Assembly: GCA_016714765.1 (NCBI GenBank) | Contig: JADKCF010000013.1 | Span: forward strand, 76,137 to 140,136 | Direction of reading: 5' to 3' | DNA from: Saprospiraceae bacterium | GTDB taxonomy: Bacteria; Bacteroidota; Bacteroidia; Chitinophagales; Saprospiraceae | DNA: 64,000 bases | Part shown: piece after piece, positions 45,620 through 55,364 of the stretch | Position numbering within the stretch: the first letter of the stretch is position 1 | Layout: every line of letters begins with the position of its first letter | Made by a program: the position numbers and the translations under genes | The notes under the pieces: generated by a model | Seen by the model: only the letters and a program-made list of their open reading frames with translations | Databases searched by the model: none | What the model was told of the DNA's origin: nothing

Positions 45620-47470
45620 TTAAAACTCTTCGGGTTGTTGTCCCCATTGTTCCGGAGATCTCCAAAGGGATGACAATAACAGTTCTCTTATGAAGAAAAA
45701 TTCTTTAGGCAGTTTGTTGTAAAAAGTGGCAAACAATTCTTCATGTGACAAAAGTTCTTTCTTCCATGGCTCTCTATCTATGGTCATGATTCTATCAAAT
45801 TGTTCTTGTGTAAATGATAGCCCATCCCAATCAATGTCCTTGTATCTCGGTACCCAACCAATTGGACTCTCTACAGCAGATGCTTTACCGTTTATCCTAT
45901 TGATAATCCATTTTAATACACGCATATTTTCACCAAACCCAGGCCATAAAAATTTCCCATTTTCATCCTTTCTAAACCAGTTAACATTAAATATTCTCGG
46001 GGCATCAGGCAAATTTCTGCCAAATTGCAGCCAGTGATTTATATAATCCCCTATATTATATCCCATAAAAGGCAACATTGCAAATGGATCACGCCTGACA
46101 ACTCCCTGTGCTCCAAAGGCTGCGGCTGTTGTTTCACTACCCATGGTGGCGGCAGTATATACTCCAAAATTCCAGTTAAACGACTGGTACACCAATGGAA
46201 TGCCAGTAGCCCGTCGTCCACCAAACAGAAATGCTTTGATAGGAACACCGGCAGGATTATTCCAGTTTTCATCTACTGCAGGATTTGCGATAGCCGGGGC
46301 TGTAAATCTGCTGTTTGCGTGCGCTGCCGGTTTTCCGCTTTCTTTGTCATATGGTAGTCCATTCCAGTCGATCAAACCATCAGGGATTTCTTTAGTCATA
46401 CCTTCCCACCATACATCTCCATCAGGTGTCACAGCGACATTGGTAAAAATGGTGTTGGCTTTGATGCTTTCCATGGCATTAGGGTTGGTTTCGTAGTTGG
46501 TACCGGGTGCCACACCAAAATAGCCACTTTCTGGATTGATTGCTATGAGTTGTCCATTTTTATCTCTGTGAATCCAGGCTATATCATCTCCTACTGTTGT
46601 GATTTTCCATCCATCTAAATCTTTAGGAGGAATCAACATGGCAAAATTTGTTTTACCACATGCGCTTGGGAATGAAGCGGCCAGATATGTCTTCTTTTTT
46701 TCCGGTGATTCTACACCCATTATGAGCATATGCTCAGCAAGCCATCCTTCTTCTTTGGCCATTACTGAAGCAATCCTCAATGCAAAACATTTTTTACCCA
46801 GCAATGCATTACCTCCATATCCGCTTCCAAATGATATGATTAATCTTTCTTCAGGAAAGTGGGTTATGTATTTTTCCTGGTTGCAAGGCCATTTAACATC
46901 CTTTTGCTCCGGGTGCAATGGTGCTCCCAAAGTGTGTATACATCTTACAAAATTTCCACTTTCTATATATGGCATGGCTTGATTTCCCATCCGTGTCATA
47001 ATTTTCATATTGACAACAACGTACTCAGAGTCAGTGATTTGAACACCATATCTGGCATATGCCGAGCCTACAGGGCCCATACAAAATGGAATAACATACA
47101 TTTTACGGCCTTTCATAGCACCTTTCATAATGCCATTTAACTTCATTTTCATTTCATTTGGTTCCATCCAATTGTTGGTAGGACCTGCATCATCTTTGGT
47201 ACGGCTGCATATGAAGGTACGATCTTCTACCCTGGCAACATCACTCGGATCACTAAAACATGCAAAACTGTTTGGTCGTTTTTCAGGATTGAGTTTGATG
47301 AAGGTGCCTTTATTCACCAGTTGCTGACAAAAGAAATTATACTCCTCATCAGTGCCATTACACCAATATACATCTTCTGCTTCAAAAAATTCAGCCATAT
47401 CGCTGATCCATTTTTTTAAATCTGTTTTATCCAGTGACATACCTGACATGGAAGAAGTTAAGATACTCAT
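45620..47470 (-). CDS. pckG: Phosphoenolpyruvate carboxykinase (GTP)
   Basis: This 616-residue enzyme interconverts oxaloacetate and phosphoenolpyruvate using GTP/GDP. It is the GTP-type: VYWCNGTDEE near residue 34, FPSACGKTNFAML kinase-1 (P-loop) near 266, GDDIAWIHRDKNG with metal-binding residues, and the FLFGGRRATGIPLVYQSFNW segment of the GTP enzymes. Length is normal. A TATTTTTG promoter box lies upstream. Confidence 0.96.
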   Translation of the reverse strand: MSILTSSMSGMSLDKTDLKKWISDMAEFFEAEDVYWCNGTDEEYNFFCQQLVNKGTFIKLNPEKRPNSFACFSDPSDVARVEDRTFICSRTKDDAGPTNNWMEPNEMKMKLNGIMKGAMKGRKMYVIPFCMGPVGSAYARYGVQITDSEYVVVNMKIMTRMGNQAMPYIESGNFVRCIHTLGAPLHPEQKDVKWPCNQEKYITHFPEERLIISFGSGYGGNALLGKKCFALRIASVMAKEEGWLAEHMLIMGVESPEKKKTYLAASFPSACGKTNFAMLIPPKDLDGWKITTVGDDIAWIHRDKNGQLIAINPESGYFGVAPGTNYETNPNAMESIKANTIFTNVAVTPDGDVWWEGMTKEIPDGLIDWNGLPYDKESGKPAAHANSRFTAPAIANPAVDENWNNPAGVPIKAFLFGGRRATGIPLVYQSFNWNFGVYTAATMGSETTAAAFGAQGVVRRDPFAMLPFMGYNIGDYINHWLQFGRNLPDAPRIFNVNWFRKDENGKFLWPGFGENMRVLKWIINRINGKASAVESPIGWVPRYKDIDWDGLSFTQEQFDRIMTIDREPWKKELLSHEELFATFYNKLPKEFFFIRELLLSSLWRSPEQWGQQPEEF

Positions 47471-47493
47471 AATTTTGTTTTTTGATTACACCA

Positions 47494-47501
47494 CAAAAAT
47501 A
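47494..47501 (-). promoter_or_regulatory. -7 promoter box TATTTTTG for pckG
   Basis: On the minus strand this is TATTTTTG, 23 bases before the pckG start codon. Confidence 0.45.
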
Positions 47502-47974
47502 CAGTTTTAATCTATTTCCAATCAATAACAATGACATTTATCATTTCCCCCACCAATAACCCTTATTTGTCCCAATCTTCATAAAATACCCTCATTTCTA
47601 TAAAAAATAAGAACGAAATAAATACAAAATAATACGCAATATTATTACTATACATTCTGCCACAAATCGAAATGCAATAAATATTCAGAATATAATTTTG
47701 TTATTCAATAATTAATTCTGAAGTATCATTATTATGGAAATGAAAACAATAAAAAGTTTTCCGGCAAGTATGGCTTACGAATCCATCAAAAATATGATTT
47801 TACTGAACGGGGATTTTTCTTCTTCGCTAATTATTATAAACAAGCCTAGTATCAACATACAAACAATATGATTAAGATCACCTTTTTGATATTGATTTAA
47901 GCATAGCTATCAGAGCATTAGTCTAAAAATAAAAAAATGTTTTACTTTGTACCTAAATCAAAAAACAGGAATGT
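47502..47974. other. Long AT-rich intergenic region
   Basis: The region between divergent pckG and the threonine aldolase gene is unusually long and AT-rich. A 45-codon frame (47734-47871, plus strand, starting MEMKTIKSFPASM) is the only reading frame of note; it has no recognisable family and no promoter box, so I do not call it a gene. Nothing else is seen. Confidence 0.4.
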
Positions 47975-48988
47975 ATGATAAATATGATCAGCGACACCGT
48001 GACTAAACCTACACCTGCCATGCTGGATTACATGATGAAAGCAGAAGTGGGGGATGATGTTTTTAACGAAGACCCTGCTATCAATGCATTACAACGACGT
48101 GTGTCAAAAATGTTTGGGAAAGAAGCAGCCCTTTTTTGCCCCTCCGGCACCATGACCAATCAAATAGCTATAAAAATCAATACCAAACCATTGGATGACG
48201 TCATTTGTGACATAGACTCTCATATTTATCAGTCAGAAACAGGTGGATATGCATTCAACAGTGGAGTGGCAATCACACTCATCCAGGGCAATCACGGCAA
48301 AATCACCGCCCCGCAGGTCATAGCGGCAACAAAGCCTGGTTTTGACTGGCAACCTATATCCAGGCTAGTTGTGGTGGAGAATACATGCAACAAAGGAGGT
48401 GGTAGCTTCTATACCTTAGATGAAATCAAGCCGATTGCTGAAACATGTAAAAGTAAAGGACTGAAATTTCATCTTGATGGAGCCAGGCTTTTTAATGCAC
48501 TGGTAGAATCCAATGAATCCACTGAAGATTGGGGTACATATTTTGACACTATTTCAGTCTGTATGTCAAAAGGATTAGGTGCTCCAGTCGGTTCACTACT
48601 GGTCGGAGATGCCGATGCTATTCGTGAGGCGAGAAGATTCAGGAAAGTGATGGGTGGTGGCATGAGACAAGCAGGGTATCTGGCGGCTGCTTGCACCTTT
48701 GCGCTGGATCATCATATCCATCGCTTGAAAGACGATAATGACAGGGCCAAAATCATAGGTGAAACCCTAAAACCACTTTCATACGTAAAGTCATTAAAAC
48801 CAGTACATAGCAATATTGTAATCTTCGAGTTGCAGGATGATATCAGAGATGTGGACTTTATCGACAAACTAAAAACCAAAGGTGTCCTTGCTGTCCCCTT
48901 TGGAGCTAATACCATCAGATTTGTACTTCATATGGATGTCTCGGAACAAATGGTTTTTGACGCGTGTAAAATTTTGAAAGGAATATAA
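47975..48988 (+). CDS. ltaE: Low-specificity L-threonine aldolase
   Basis: The 337-residue PLP enzyme cleaves threonine (or allo-threonine) to glycine and acetaldehyde. The start SDTVTKPTPAML and GDDVFNEDP near residue 25, CPSGTMTNQIA near 54, HLDGARLFNA near 166 (cofactor Asp) and the Schiff-base K199 in CMSKGLGAPVGS are family marks. An in-frame ATG at 47984 is an alternative start. The next PLP gene follows after 12 bases, probably in the same operon. Confidence 0.93.
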   Translation: MINMISDTVTKPTPAMLDYMMKAEVGDDVFNEDPAINALQRRVSKMFGKEAALFCPSGTMTNQIAIKINTKPLDDVICDIDSHIYQSETGGYAFNSGVAITLIQGNHGKITAPQVIAATKPGFDWQPISRLVVVENTCNKGGGSFYTLDEIKPIAETCKSKGLKFHLDGARLFNALVESNESTEDWGTYFDTISVCMSKGLGAPVGSLLVGDADAIREARRFRKVMGGGMRQAGYLAAACTFALDHHIHRLKDDNDRAKIIGETLKPLSYVKSLKPVHSNIVIFELQDDIRDVDFIDKLKTKGVLAVPFGANTIRFVLHMDVSEQMVFDACKILKGI

Positions 48989-49000
48989 AAATCTATTATT

Positions 49001-50173
49001 ATGAAATCTATTGAAGAAATAAGACGGGAAACACCTGGATGCATAGAAAAAATATTCCTCAATAGTGCGGGCTCGTCATTGGTCCCGGATACGGTATTTA
49101 CTACCATGAATGAATACCTTCAAAAAGAAAGAATGATTGGAGGCTATCAGCTTGCTCAACTTTGTCAAAATGAAATAGATGACTTCTACATTCAGGCATC
49201 TAAATTGCTTCAGTGCCCATCTGAGAACATAGCTTTTATGACCAGTGCCACAGATGCGTACGCAAAAGCTGTTTCATCGATTGCTTTGGAAAAAGATGAC
49301 TATATCTTAACTTCGGATGATGATTACATATCTAATTATTTACTATTTTTTTCATTACAGAAAAAATTCGGAATACAAATAATCAGAGCACGTAACGCAT
49401 CAAATGGAGACATAGACATGGATGATTTCGAAAAAAAAATGAAGACTTATAAACCTAAAGTTGTGTCTGTCACGCACGTTCCGACAAATTCAGGAAAAAT
49501 ACAGCCGGTAGAAAAAATCGGAGACCTTTGTCAAAAAAATGATGTTTGGTACATTGTAGATGCTTGTCAATCCGTAGGGCAAATGAATGTAGATGTCAGT
49601 AAGATAAAATGTGATTTCCTGAGTGCAACGGGGAGGAAATTTTTAAGAGGCCCACGTGGCACAGGACTTTTATATGTTTCAGAAAAGGCGTTGGAAAGAG
49701 GACTTCAGCCTTTGTTTATCGATATGAGGGGTGCTGAGTGGAATACTGAAAATAGTTGTATACCCGTGTCAGGTGCAAGAAGATTTGAATATTGGGAAGT
49801 CAACTATGCTAATCTCATAGGACTCACTGAGGCAATTAAATATGCTTTAACTATAGGAATGGATGATATCAGACAGTATAATTCAGGATTAAGAGACCTA
49901 TTAATGAGATTATTGGGCAAAATACCGGATATCAGGCTGACTGAAGATGGCAGCATTGGTAGTAGTATAATAACATTTACTTCTGAAAAATGGAGCCTTA
50001 AAGAAATTCAGGATACTTTAACACAGGCAGGGGTTAGTTATTCCACCAGCTTCAGGCATTTTGCTCTGATAGATTTCAATAAAAAAAACGTGGATTGGGC
50101 TATCCGTTTATCTCCTCATTATTTCAATAAAGAGGAGGAAATTTTAAAAGTATGTGAAATAATCCAAAAATAA
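49001..50173 (+). CDS. Class V aminotransferase-fold PLP enzyme (cysteine desulfurase/kynureninase-like)
   Basis: The 390-residue enzyme has the class V fold: FLNSAGSSLVP near residue 18, VTHVPTNSGKIQPV near 164, IVDACQSVGQMNVD near 186 with the PLP-ring Asp, and the Schiff-base K213 in ATGRKFLRGPRGTG. The cysteine-loop typical of true cysteine desulfurases is not evident, so the reaction is uncertain; it may be an amino-acid lyase or aminotransferase. Linked to the threonine aldolase gene by a 12-base gap. Confidence 0.85.
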   Translation: MKSIEEIRRETPGCIEKIFLNSAGSSLVPDTVFTTMNEYLQKERMIGGYQLAQLCQNEIDDFYIQASKLLQCPSENIAFMTSATDAYAKAVSSIALEKDDYILTSDDDYISNYLLFFSLQKKFGIQIIRARNASNGDIDMDDFEKKMKTYKPKVVSVTHVPTNSGKIQPVEKIGDLCQKNDVWYIVDACQSVGQMNVDVSKIKCDFLSATGRKFLRGPRGTGLLYVSEKALERGLQPLFIDMRGAEWNTENSCIPVSGARRFEYWEVNYANLIGLTEAIKYALTIGMDDIRQYNSGLRDLLMRLLGKIPDIRLTEDGSIGSSIITFTSEKWSLKEIQDTLTQAGVSYSTSFRHFALIDFNKKNVDWAIRLSPHYFNKEEEILKVCEIIQK

Positions 50174-50213
50174 GATTGAGTCACAAAATCAAATTTGGAG
50201 CCCAATCTTATTT
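50168..50213. terminator. Bidirectional hairpin between convergent genes
   Basis: ATAAGATTG pairs with CAATCTTAT (9 bp) around a long loop, between the class V enzyme and the thiolase genes. The loop is long, so confidence is moderate. Confidence 0.5.
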
Positions 50214-50233
50214 GAAAGTATACAGAGATGTAT

Positions 50234-51412
50234 TTAAAGTCTTTCGATGATGACAGCACTTGCGCCTCCTCCACCATTACAGATAGCAGCCATACCATAT
50301 TTCCCATCATTTTGAGAAAGAACATGGCAAAGAGTTGTCAAAATACGAGCTCCTGAACAGCCAAGTGGATGTCCTATAGAAACTGCCCCTCCATTCACAT
50401 TTACTTTTTCCTGGCTTAGACCAAAATGTTTTATGAATGCCAGTGTTACCACTGCAAAGGCTTCATTAACTTCAAAATAATCTATATCAGTTATGCTAAG
50501 GCCAGCTCTTTTGAGGGCTTTTTCAGCAGCAATGGCAGGAGCTGTTGTAAACCATTCAGGTTCATGGGCACCATCGGCATAAGATACAATTCTTGCTAAA
50601 GGTTTTAGCCCATGCTCTTTCACCGTAAGTTCGTCCACCAAAACCAATGCTGCTGCTCCATCATTGATTGTAGAAGCATTGGCAGCGGTAACTGTACCTT
50701 CTTTAGTGAAAACTGGCCTGAGAGTAGGAATTTTATCAAACATGACATTTTTATATTCTTCGTCATGCGAAATGACATTGATATTTCCTTTGCGGTCTTT
50801 GACTTCTACGCCGGTCACTTCATCTGCAAATTTACCTGACTCCCAGGCAGAGGCAGTCCTCTTATAAGACTGAATAGCAAAATTGTCCTGCTCTTCTCTG
50901 CTGATACTGAATTTTGTAGCTGTGGCATCTGCAAAGCAGCCCATCGCCTGACCATCATATACATTTGCTAATCCATCTCTCACAAGACCATCTACCAGTT
51001 CGCTATTGCCATAACCATAGCCATATCTTGCCTTAGGCAGATAGAAAGGAATGGAAGACATATTTTCCATTCCGCCGGCTACTACTACCTGGTTTTGTCC
51101 AAGCTGAATAGACTGAGCTCCAAACATCACAGATTTCATCCCTGAAGCACAGACTTTATTGACCGTAGTAGCAGGTGTTGAGTTTTTAAGCCCTGCATTC
51201 AAAGCTACTTGTCTTGCGGGTGCCTGACCTGCATTCGCCTGTACTACTTGTCCCATAAATATTTCCTGAATTGCATCAGATGGTAAGCCGGATTTTTCAA
51301 CAGCTGCTTTTACGGCAACAGTTCCAAGTTGAGTAGCAGGCACAGATGACAGACTGCCTCCGAAACTACCCAAAGGAGTCCTTACAGCAGATAATATATA
51401 TACTTTTTGCAT
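50234..51412 (-). CDS. Acetyl-CoA C-acetyltransferase (thiolase)
   Basis: The 392-residue enzyme condenses two acetyl-CoA molecules or cleaves acetoacetyl-CoA. The three thiolase catalytic sites are in place: C88 in VCASGM, H348 in GHPLGCSG and C378 in CNGGGG, with NEAFAV upstream of the second. It resembles biosynthetic-type AtoB/PhaA thiolases. It is a single gene with a TATCTTTG promoter box 40 bases upstream. Confidence 0.95.
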   Translation of the reverse strand: MQKVYILSAVRTPLGSFGGSLSSVPATQLGTVAVKAAVEKSGLPSDAIQEIFMGQVVQANAGQAPARQVALNAGLKNSTPATTVNKVCASGMKSVMFGAQSIQLGQNQVVVAGGMENMSSIPFYLPKARYGYGYGNSELVDGLVRDGLANVYDGQAMGCFADATATKFSISREEQDNFAIQSYKRTASAWESGKFADEVTGVEVKDRKGNINVISHDEEYKNVMFDKIPTLRPVFTKEGTVTAANASTINDGAAALVLVDELTVKEHGLKPLARIVSYADGAHEPEWFTTAPAIAAEKALKRAGLSITDIDYFEVNEAFAVVTLAFIKHFGLSQEKVNVNGGAVSIGHPLGCSGARILTTLCHVLSQNDGKYGMAAICNGGGGASAVIIERL

Positions 51413-51451
51413 GATGATAATGTTATTAATTGGTTAGGAAAAAAACAAAGG

Positions 51452-51459
51452 CAAAGATA
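51452..51459 (-). promoter_or_regulatory. -7 promoter box TATCTTTG for thiolase
   Basis: The minus-strand box matches TAnnTTTG and lies 39 bases before the thiolase start. Confidence 0.5.
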
Positions 51460-51539
51460 AGTATTTCTTGACCTAGTTTGTAAAAATCACCACATTTATC
51501 ATCAGCAAGTCACACCCAAAAAAAATAATTATTAAGCCA

Positions 51540-52151
51540 TCAGGCTATTAGGGTGCTTTGATATTCTATCCAGTCTTTTTCAGTATCTATATCATTGAGC
51601 GTCTGCAGGTTTAGATAACTCAGTCCATTTTGTTGGATAGCTTGGATTGTCTGTGCATAGACCACATCAGTACTCCAGTTTATACCTCTAAATATCTCCG
51701 GGTTAAAATTTTTCATACCTAATAAATAATAACCTCCGTCAAAAGTAGGTCCGATGACGATATCACTAAGATCAAGAGCTTCTAAGGCACTCTCAATATG
51801 TTGAGATTTCAGATATGGACAATCACTACCTATGATTATTACCTTAGTGACGTCATTAGATTGTGCCTTGGAAAAGATGTTGTTAAAAGCATTTTGCATC
51901 CTGTCTCCGAGCGATAACCCTTCCTGCAGGTATTTGTAGAATTTTTGATTGCTCCATTGGTCTGATACATTTATTTTAGCATCATAATAAAGATGTCTTA
52001 ACACATTTAACTGTACGGCAAGGTCATGGGTCTTTAGCAATAAATGGCCGTAAATGTCTAAAGCTTTAACATCCCCCATTGATTTGGAAATCCTCGTTTT
52101 GACTTTCCCTAATTCACTATTTTTGATAAATATGATCAAATGATTAGACAC
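51540..52151 (-). CDS. TIGR04282/DUF2064-type glycosyltransferase
   Basis: The 203-residue protein has the short GT-A fold of the TIGR04282 family: LIIFIKNSELGKVKTR at residues 5-20, IIIGSDCPYL near 106 (DxD-like metal site) and GPTFDGGYYLLGM near 133. Members are linked to arsenosugar synthesis in some genomes, but no ArsM or radical-SAM partner is present here. It starts two bases after the HlyD-family gene ends, so it is probably in the TolC-HlyD operon; its connection to export is unclear. Confidence 0.85.
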   Translation of the reverse strand: MSNHLIIFIKNSELGKVKTRISKSMGDVKALDIYGHLLLKTHDLAVQLNVLRHLYYDAKINVSDQWSNQKFYKYLQEGLSLGDRMQNAFNNIFSKAQSNDVTKVIIIGSDCPYLKSQHIESALEALDLSDIVIGPTFDGGYYLLGMKNFNPEIFRGINWSTDVVYAQTIQAIQQNGLSYLNLQTLNDIDTEKDWIEYQSTLIA

Positions 52152-52153
52152 AA

Positions 52154-53560
52154 TTATTCTTTTTCTGTTTTGGTCTTATCTTCTTTATCTTCCTTTTTCC
52201 TGACACGCATACCTGATTTCAGCGTCTTACTCACTTCAGTGTAAGGACCTGAAATTACTTTATCACCCTTTGTAATGCCAGATTTTATCATGATATATTC
52301 ATCATCCTGGATACCGGTTTCTACTTTTACCATTTTTGCAGTATCAGCATCCATTATGAAAACGACTTCATTAAACTCGCCTGCTTCAACCTCATCTGAC
52401 TGACCTTCTTCCACTTTCTTTTCGACTTTTTTCTTTAACGGGTCGATTTTCTCTCTAACAGTCACACACTGGATAGGTACGGCCACAACATTATTAACTT
52501 CACTGGTGTAAATATCCACCGAAGCAGACATACCAGGGCGCAAGGGGTATTTCAATATAGAAGTCTTTATATCCTGGTATGATTTTTCATCAACTCTGAT
52601 TTTAACGACAAAGTTGGTTACCTGATCAGTATTCAGAGAAGCAGCAGAAGTTGAAGCAATATTGGATGCCGAATTTGCAATCTGAGTGACATTGCCTCTG
52701 AATTTTTTACCAAGATAAGCATCCACTTCTATTTCAGCTTCATCGCCAACTGTTACCTTTAGAATATCATTTTCACTGACGTCTACCTGCACCTCCATAG
52801 CATTTAGATTAGATATGCGCATCATTTCTGTTCCCGTCATCTGTATTGTACCTACTACCCTTTCTCCCTTTTCTACAGAGAGTTTGGAAACAATACCGCT
52901 GGTCGGTGATTTGATAGTGGTTCGATTCAGACTGGTTTTAAGTTCATTTAGACTTGCGCTTGCACCTTTTATGCTAAATTCAGAAGCCTTTGAGTTTTGC
53001 TCTGCTGATCTGATACTTGCTTCTGAAGCTCTAAGGTTGGCTTCCTGTTGTTTTAAGGTTGCATACGACTGATCCAGTTCAGCCTGCGAAATTATACCAT
53101 CCTTTTTGAGTTGCTCATTTCTTTTATGAACGGACAAGGTATTTTCCAATTGGGCCTGTATCTGTTCCTTCTGAGCTTTATTAGATTCAATTTGTGACTT
53201 ACTGATGGCCAATTGTGCTTTTGAACTATTCAGACTTGCTTCACCCCTTGCTACAGCAGAGACATAAGTATCAGGATCTATTTTTGCCAGTATCTGGCCT
53301 ACTACAACAGAATCTCCTTCCTTTACATATAGTTCCACTATTTCACCGGATACATCCGATGAAATCTTTACCTCTGTTTCAGGAAAAATCTTGCCACTTG
53401 CAGATACAGTTTCTTTGATTGTTCTGTTTTCTGCTTCTGCAAATGTAACAGCAGTCCCTTTGGGTTTGCTTGAGCCCTTGATCACAGCAACTATGGCCAA
53501 TACGAGCAACAAGCCCAGTAAAGAGAATAATAACCAGTTTTTTTTCTTTGAATTTAGCAT
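52154..53560 (-). CDS. HlyD/MacA-family periplasmic adaptor protein
   Basis: The 468-residue protein has one N-terminal transmembrane segment (about 9-26), a split lipoyl/barrel-sandwich domain (TVSASGKIFPETEVKISSDV near 50; LNRTTIKSPTSGIVSKLSVE near 210), a long alpha-hairpin coiled coil (about 105-205) and a beta-barrel domain. It bridges an inner membrane pump and a TolC channel. The charged C-terminal tail (KKEDKEDKTKTEKE) is unusual but may be simple. The TolC gene lies 38 bases upstream on the same strand; no pump subunit is encoded next to it. Confidence 0.92.
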   Translation of the reverse strand: MLNSKKKNWLLFSLLGLLLVLAIVAVIKGSSKPKGTAVTFAEAENRTIKETVSASGKIFPETEVKISSDVSGEIVELYVKEGDSVVVGQILAKIDPDTYVSAVARGEASLNSSKAQLAISKSQIESNKAQKEQIQAQLENTLSVHKRNEQLKKDGIISQAELDQSYATLKQQEANLRASEASIRSAEQNSKASEFSIKGASASLNELKTSLNRTTIKSPTSGIVSKLSVEKGERVVGTIQMTGTEMMRISNLNAMEVQVDVSENDILKVTVGDEAEIEVDAYLGKKFRGNVTQIANSASNIASTSAASLNTDQVTNFVVKIRVDEKSYQDIKTSILKYPLRPGMSASVDIYTSEVNNVVAVPIQCVTVREKIDPLKKKVEKKVEEGQSDEVEAGEFNEVVFIMDADTAKMVKVETGIQDDEYIMIKSGITKGDKVISGPYTEVSKTLKSGMRVRKKEDKEDKTKTEKE

Positions 53561-53598
53561 ATGATGGTCTATTTTAAAGATCGGTATTTTATGTTATT

Positions 53599-55032
53599 TT
53601 ATTTGGTAAATGCAATTGGTTTTCCGAGATAAAAATCTATCACTTTTGTTCTGAACAAATAGTCATACTTGGCAATGATAGTATTAATCATCGAGGACTC
53701 CATTTGGGTCTTAAGCCTGGTAAGTTCAAAAGCATTTAATGCTCCGATTTCAAAACGTTTAATGGCATTATTATATAGATTGATTTGGGCCGTTTTGGTC
53801 TTTTCAGAGGCATTATATCTTGCCTTAGCTGCTTTCGCATCTGACAATGCTTGTCCTACTGTAATCTTTAGTGTTTCCTTTGTCTGATCCAAATTAAGAC
53901 TTGCTTGTTCTGTATTCAACTGTGCTCTTTGGATACTGGCTTTGGAACTATAATTATTATAGATAGGAATATTCATGGATACTCCTATGGCATATGAAAG
54001 ATTATCGGTAAACTGATTGAAATATGGTGATTTTTCTAATTGTGGTATTTGCTGTGGAAATCCAACTTTCACTTCCTGATTATTGATAAAAACTGTCTGT
54101 TCTATAACAGTATCATCATATCCTTTGAGAGACAGGCCTTTATTGGAATAATTGGTCCGCAGACTACCACCTGCACCTACGGTAGGATAAAGATTTGCCC
54201 TGGCTATTTTTTCTCCTAATATCGCGCTTTTTAGACGTAAATCATTAGCAGCTACTGAAGCCTGGTTGTTTAAAGCTGACAAGTATAATTCATTGAATGT
54301 AATCAAATCCGGGTCAGAATCTATAGACAATCCTGCAGGCGTCAATATATCTAAATTATAATCGGGATCCAGTCTCAAAAGTTGCTTGAGATTAAGCATA
54401 TTTATATTGAGGTTATTTCTGGCTTCAACAATAGTCTGTTCGTTGTTGGCTATTTGTGCTTCTAAGTCCAATCTGTCATTCTCAGGTCTATTTCCTACAG
54501 CTATTTGTTTATTAAGCTGCGCCAACTGTGAATTGGTCAGATTTAATTGATTTTCGGCATTCTGAAGATTTTCCTTGGCAAATAATAGATTTAAATATAG
54601 TGATGCGACATTTAATGCAATATCTCTTTTGGTCTGCTCCACATCCTTTAGCGACGCCTTATTATTGATAAGTGATTGCTGTATGGAATGGTTTATCCTA
54701 CCGCTATTAAAAAGCAATACGTTAGAATTCAAAGAAAATCCGTTGTTAAAAAAAGTCTCCGTAATAAATTCATTTCTGGTAGGATCGATAGTACGTCCGA
54801 AGTTCCATGCCACATTAGTACTGGCCGAAAGATTAGGGTATCTTGCATGCTGGGCCTCTTTTACATTTATTTCTGAATTTTTCATTGAAAGTTGACTTCC
54901 CTGCATTTGCAAGCTTTTATCTATGGCATGATTTACGCATTTTTCTAAGGTCCATATTTCTTGACCAGTCGTAAGATGCCAAGTAAAGAATGAAAATAAG
55001 AAAGATAAATATAAGCTATGAGAAAGTTTCAT
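53599..55032 (-). CDS. TolC-family outer membrane efflux protein
   Basis: The 477-residue protein has a signal peptide (ending near LTTGQ, residue 20-24) and two repeats of the outer membrane efflux protein domain: long helices (VEQTKRDIALNVASLYLNLL near 138; LDQTKETLKITVGQALSDAK near 370) and strands forming the trimeric channel. First gene of the TolC-HlyD-glycosyltransferase group. Confidence 0.93.
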   Translation of the reverse strand: MKLSHSLYLSFLFSFFTWHLTTGQEIWTLEKCVNHAIDKSLQMQGSQLSMKNSEINVKEAQHARYPNLSASTNVAWNFGRTIDPTRNEFITETFFNNGFSLNSNVLLFNSGRINHSIQQSLINNKASLKDVEQTKRDIALNVASLYLNLLFAKENLQNAENQLNLTNSQLAQLNKQIAVGNRPENDRLDLEAQIANNEQTIVEARNNLNINMLNLKQLLRLDPDYNLDILTPAGLSIDSDPDLITFNELYLSALNNQASVAANDLRLKSAILGEKIARANLYPTVGAGGSLRTNYSNKGLSLKGYDDTVIEQTVFINNQEVKVGFPQQIPQLEKSPYFNQFTDNLSYAIGVSMNIPIYNNYSSKASIQRAQLNTEQASLNLDQTKETLKITVGQALSDAKAAKARYNASEKTKTAQINLYNNAIKRFEIGALNAFELTRLKTQMESSMINTIIAKYDYLFRTKVIDFYLGKPIAFTK

Positions 55033-55364
55033 CGAAGTGTTAATTTAAGCACAATATTACAAAAAATGACCACAAGATGAGCAGTTTTTTATATAAAAAG
55101 CCGATTTGTATAGATGAATAGTTCTATGTGCAAATCCTTACCCAGTTTCTGTATCTAAAAAGTAACAGAGACTAAAGATTTCATTCCATCTGATAATCAA
55201 CTTTTCTAATTCAAAGCGAGCCTTCGGTTCAAAATCAAAGAAGTTACAAATAATATTATTTAAAACCAAAAAAAGCAGCGTGATCTTTAAAAGAATAAGA
55301 AATGATTGTATTTAAATGGATATATTCACATTGCTGTCTACTTTTGCAGAATAAATATCGAACG
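55033..55364. other. Intergenic region with fmt promoter box
   Basis: This region between divergent TolC and fmt holds no convincing gene. TACTTTTG at 55339-55346 matches TAnnTTTG and lies 18 bases before the chosen fmt start. No other promoter or structured element was identified. Confidence 0.45.

Noticed and set aside
47734..47871. A 45-codon reading frame in the pckG-ltaE intergenic region
   Set aside because: It lacks a recognisable family, a promoter box or a signal peptide, and such frames arise easily by chance in 470 bases of AT-rich DNA.
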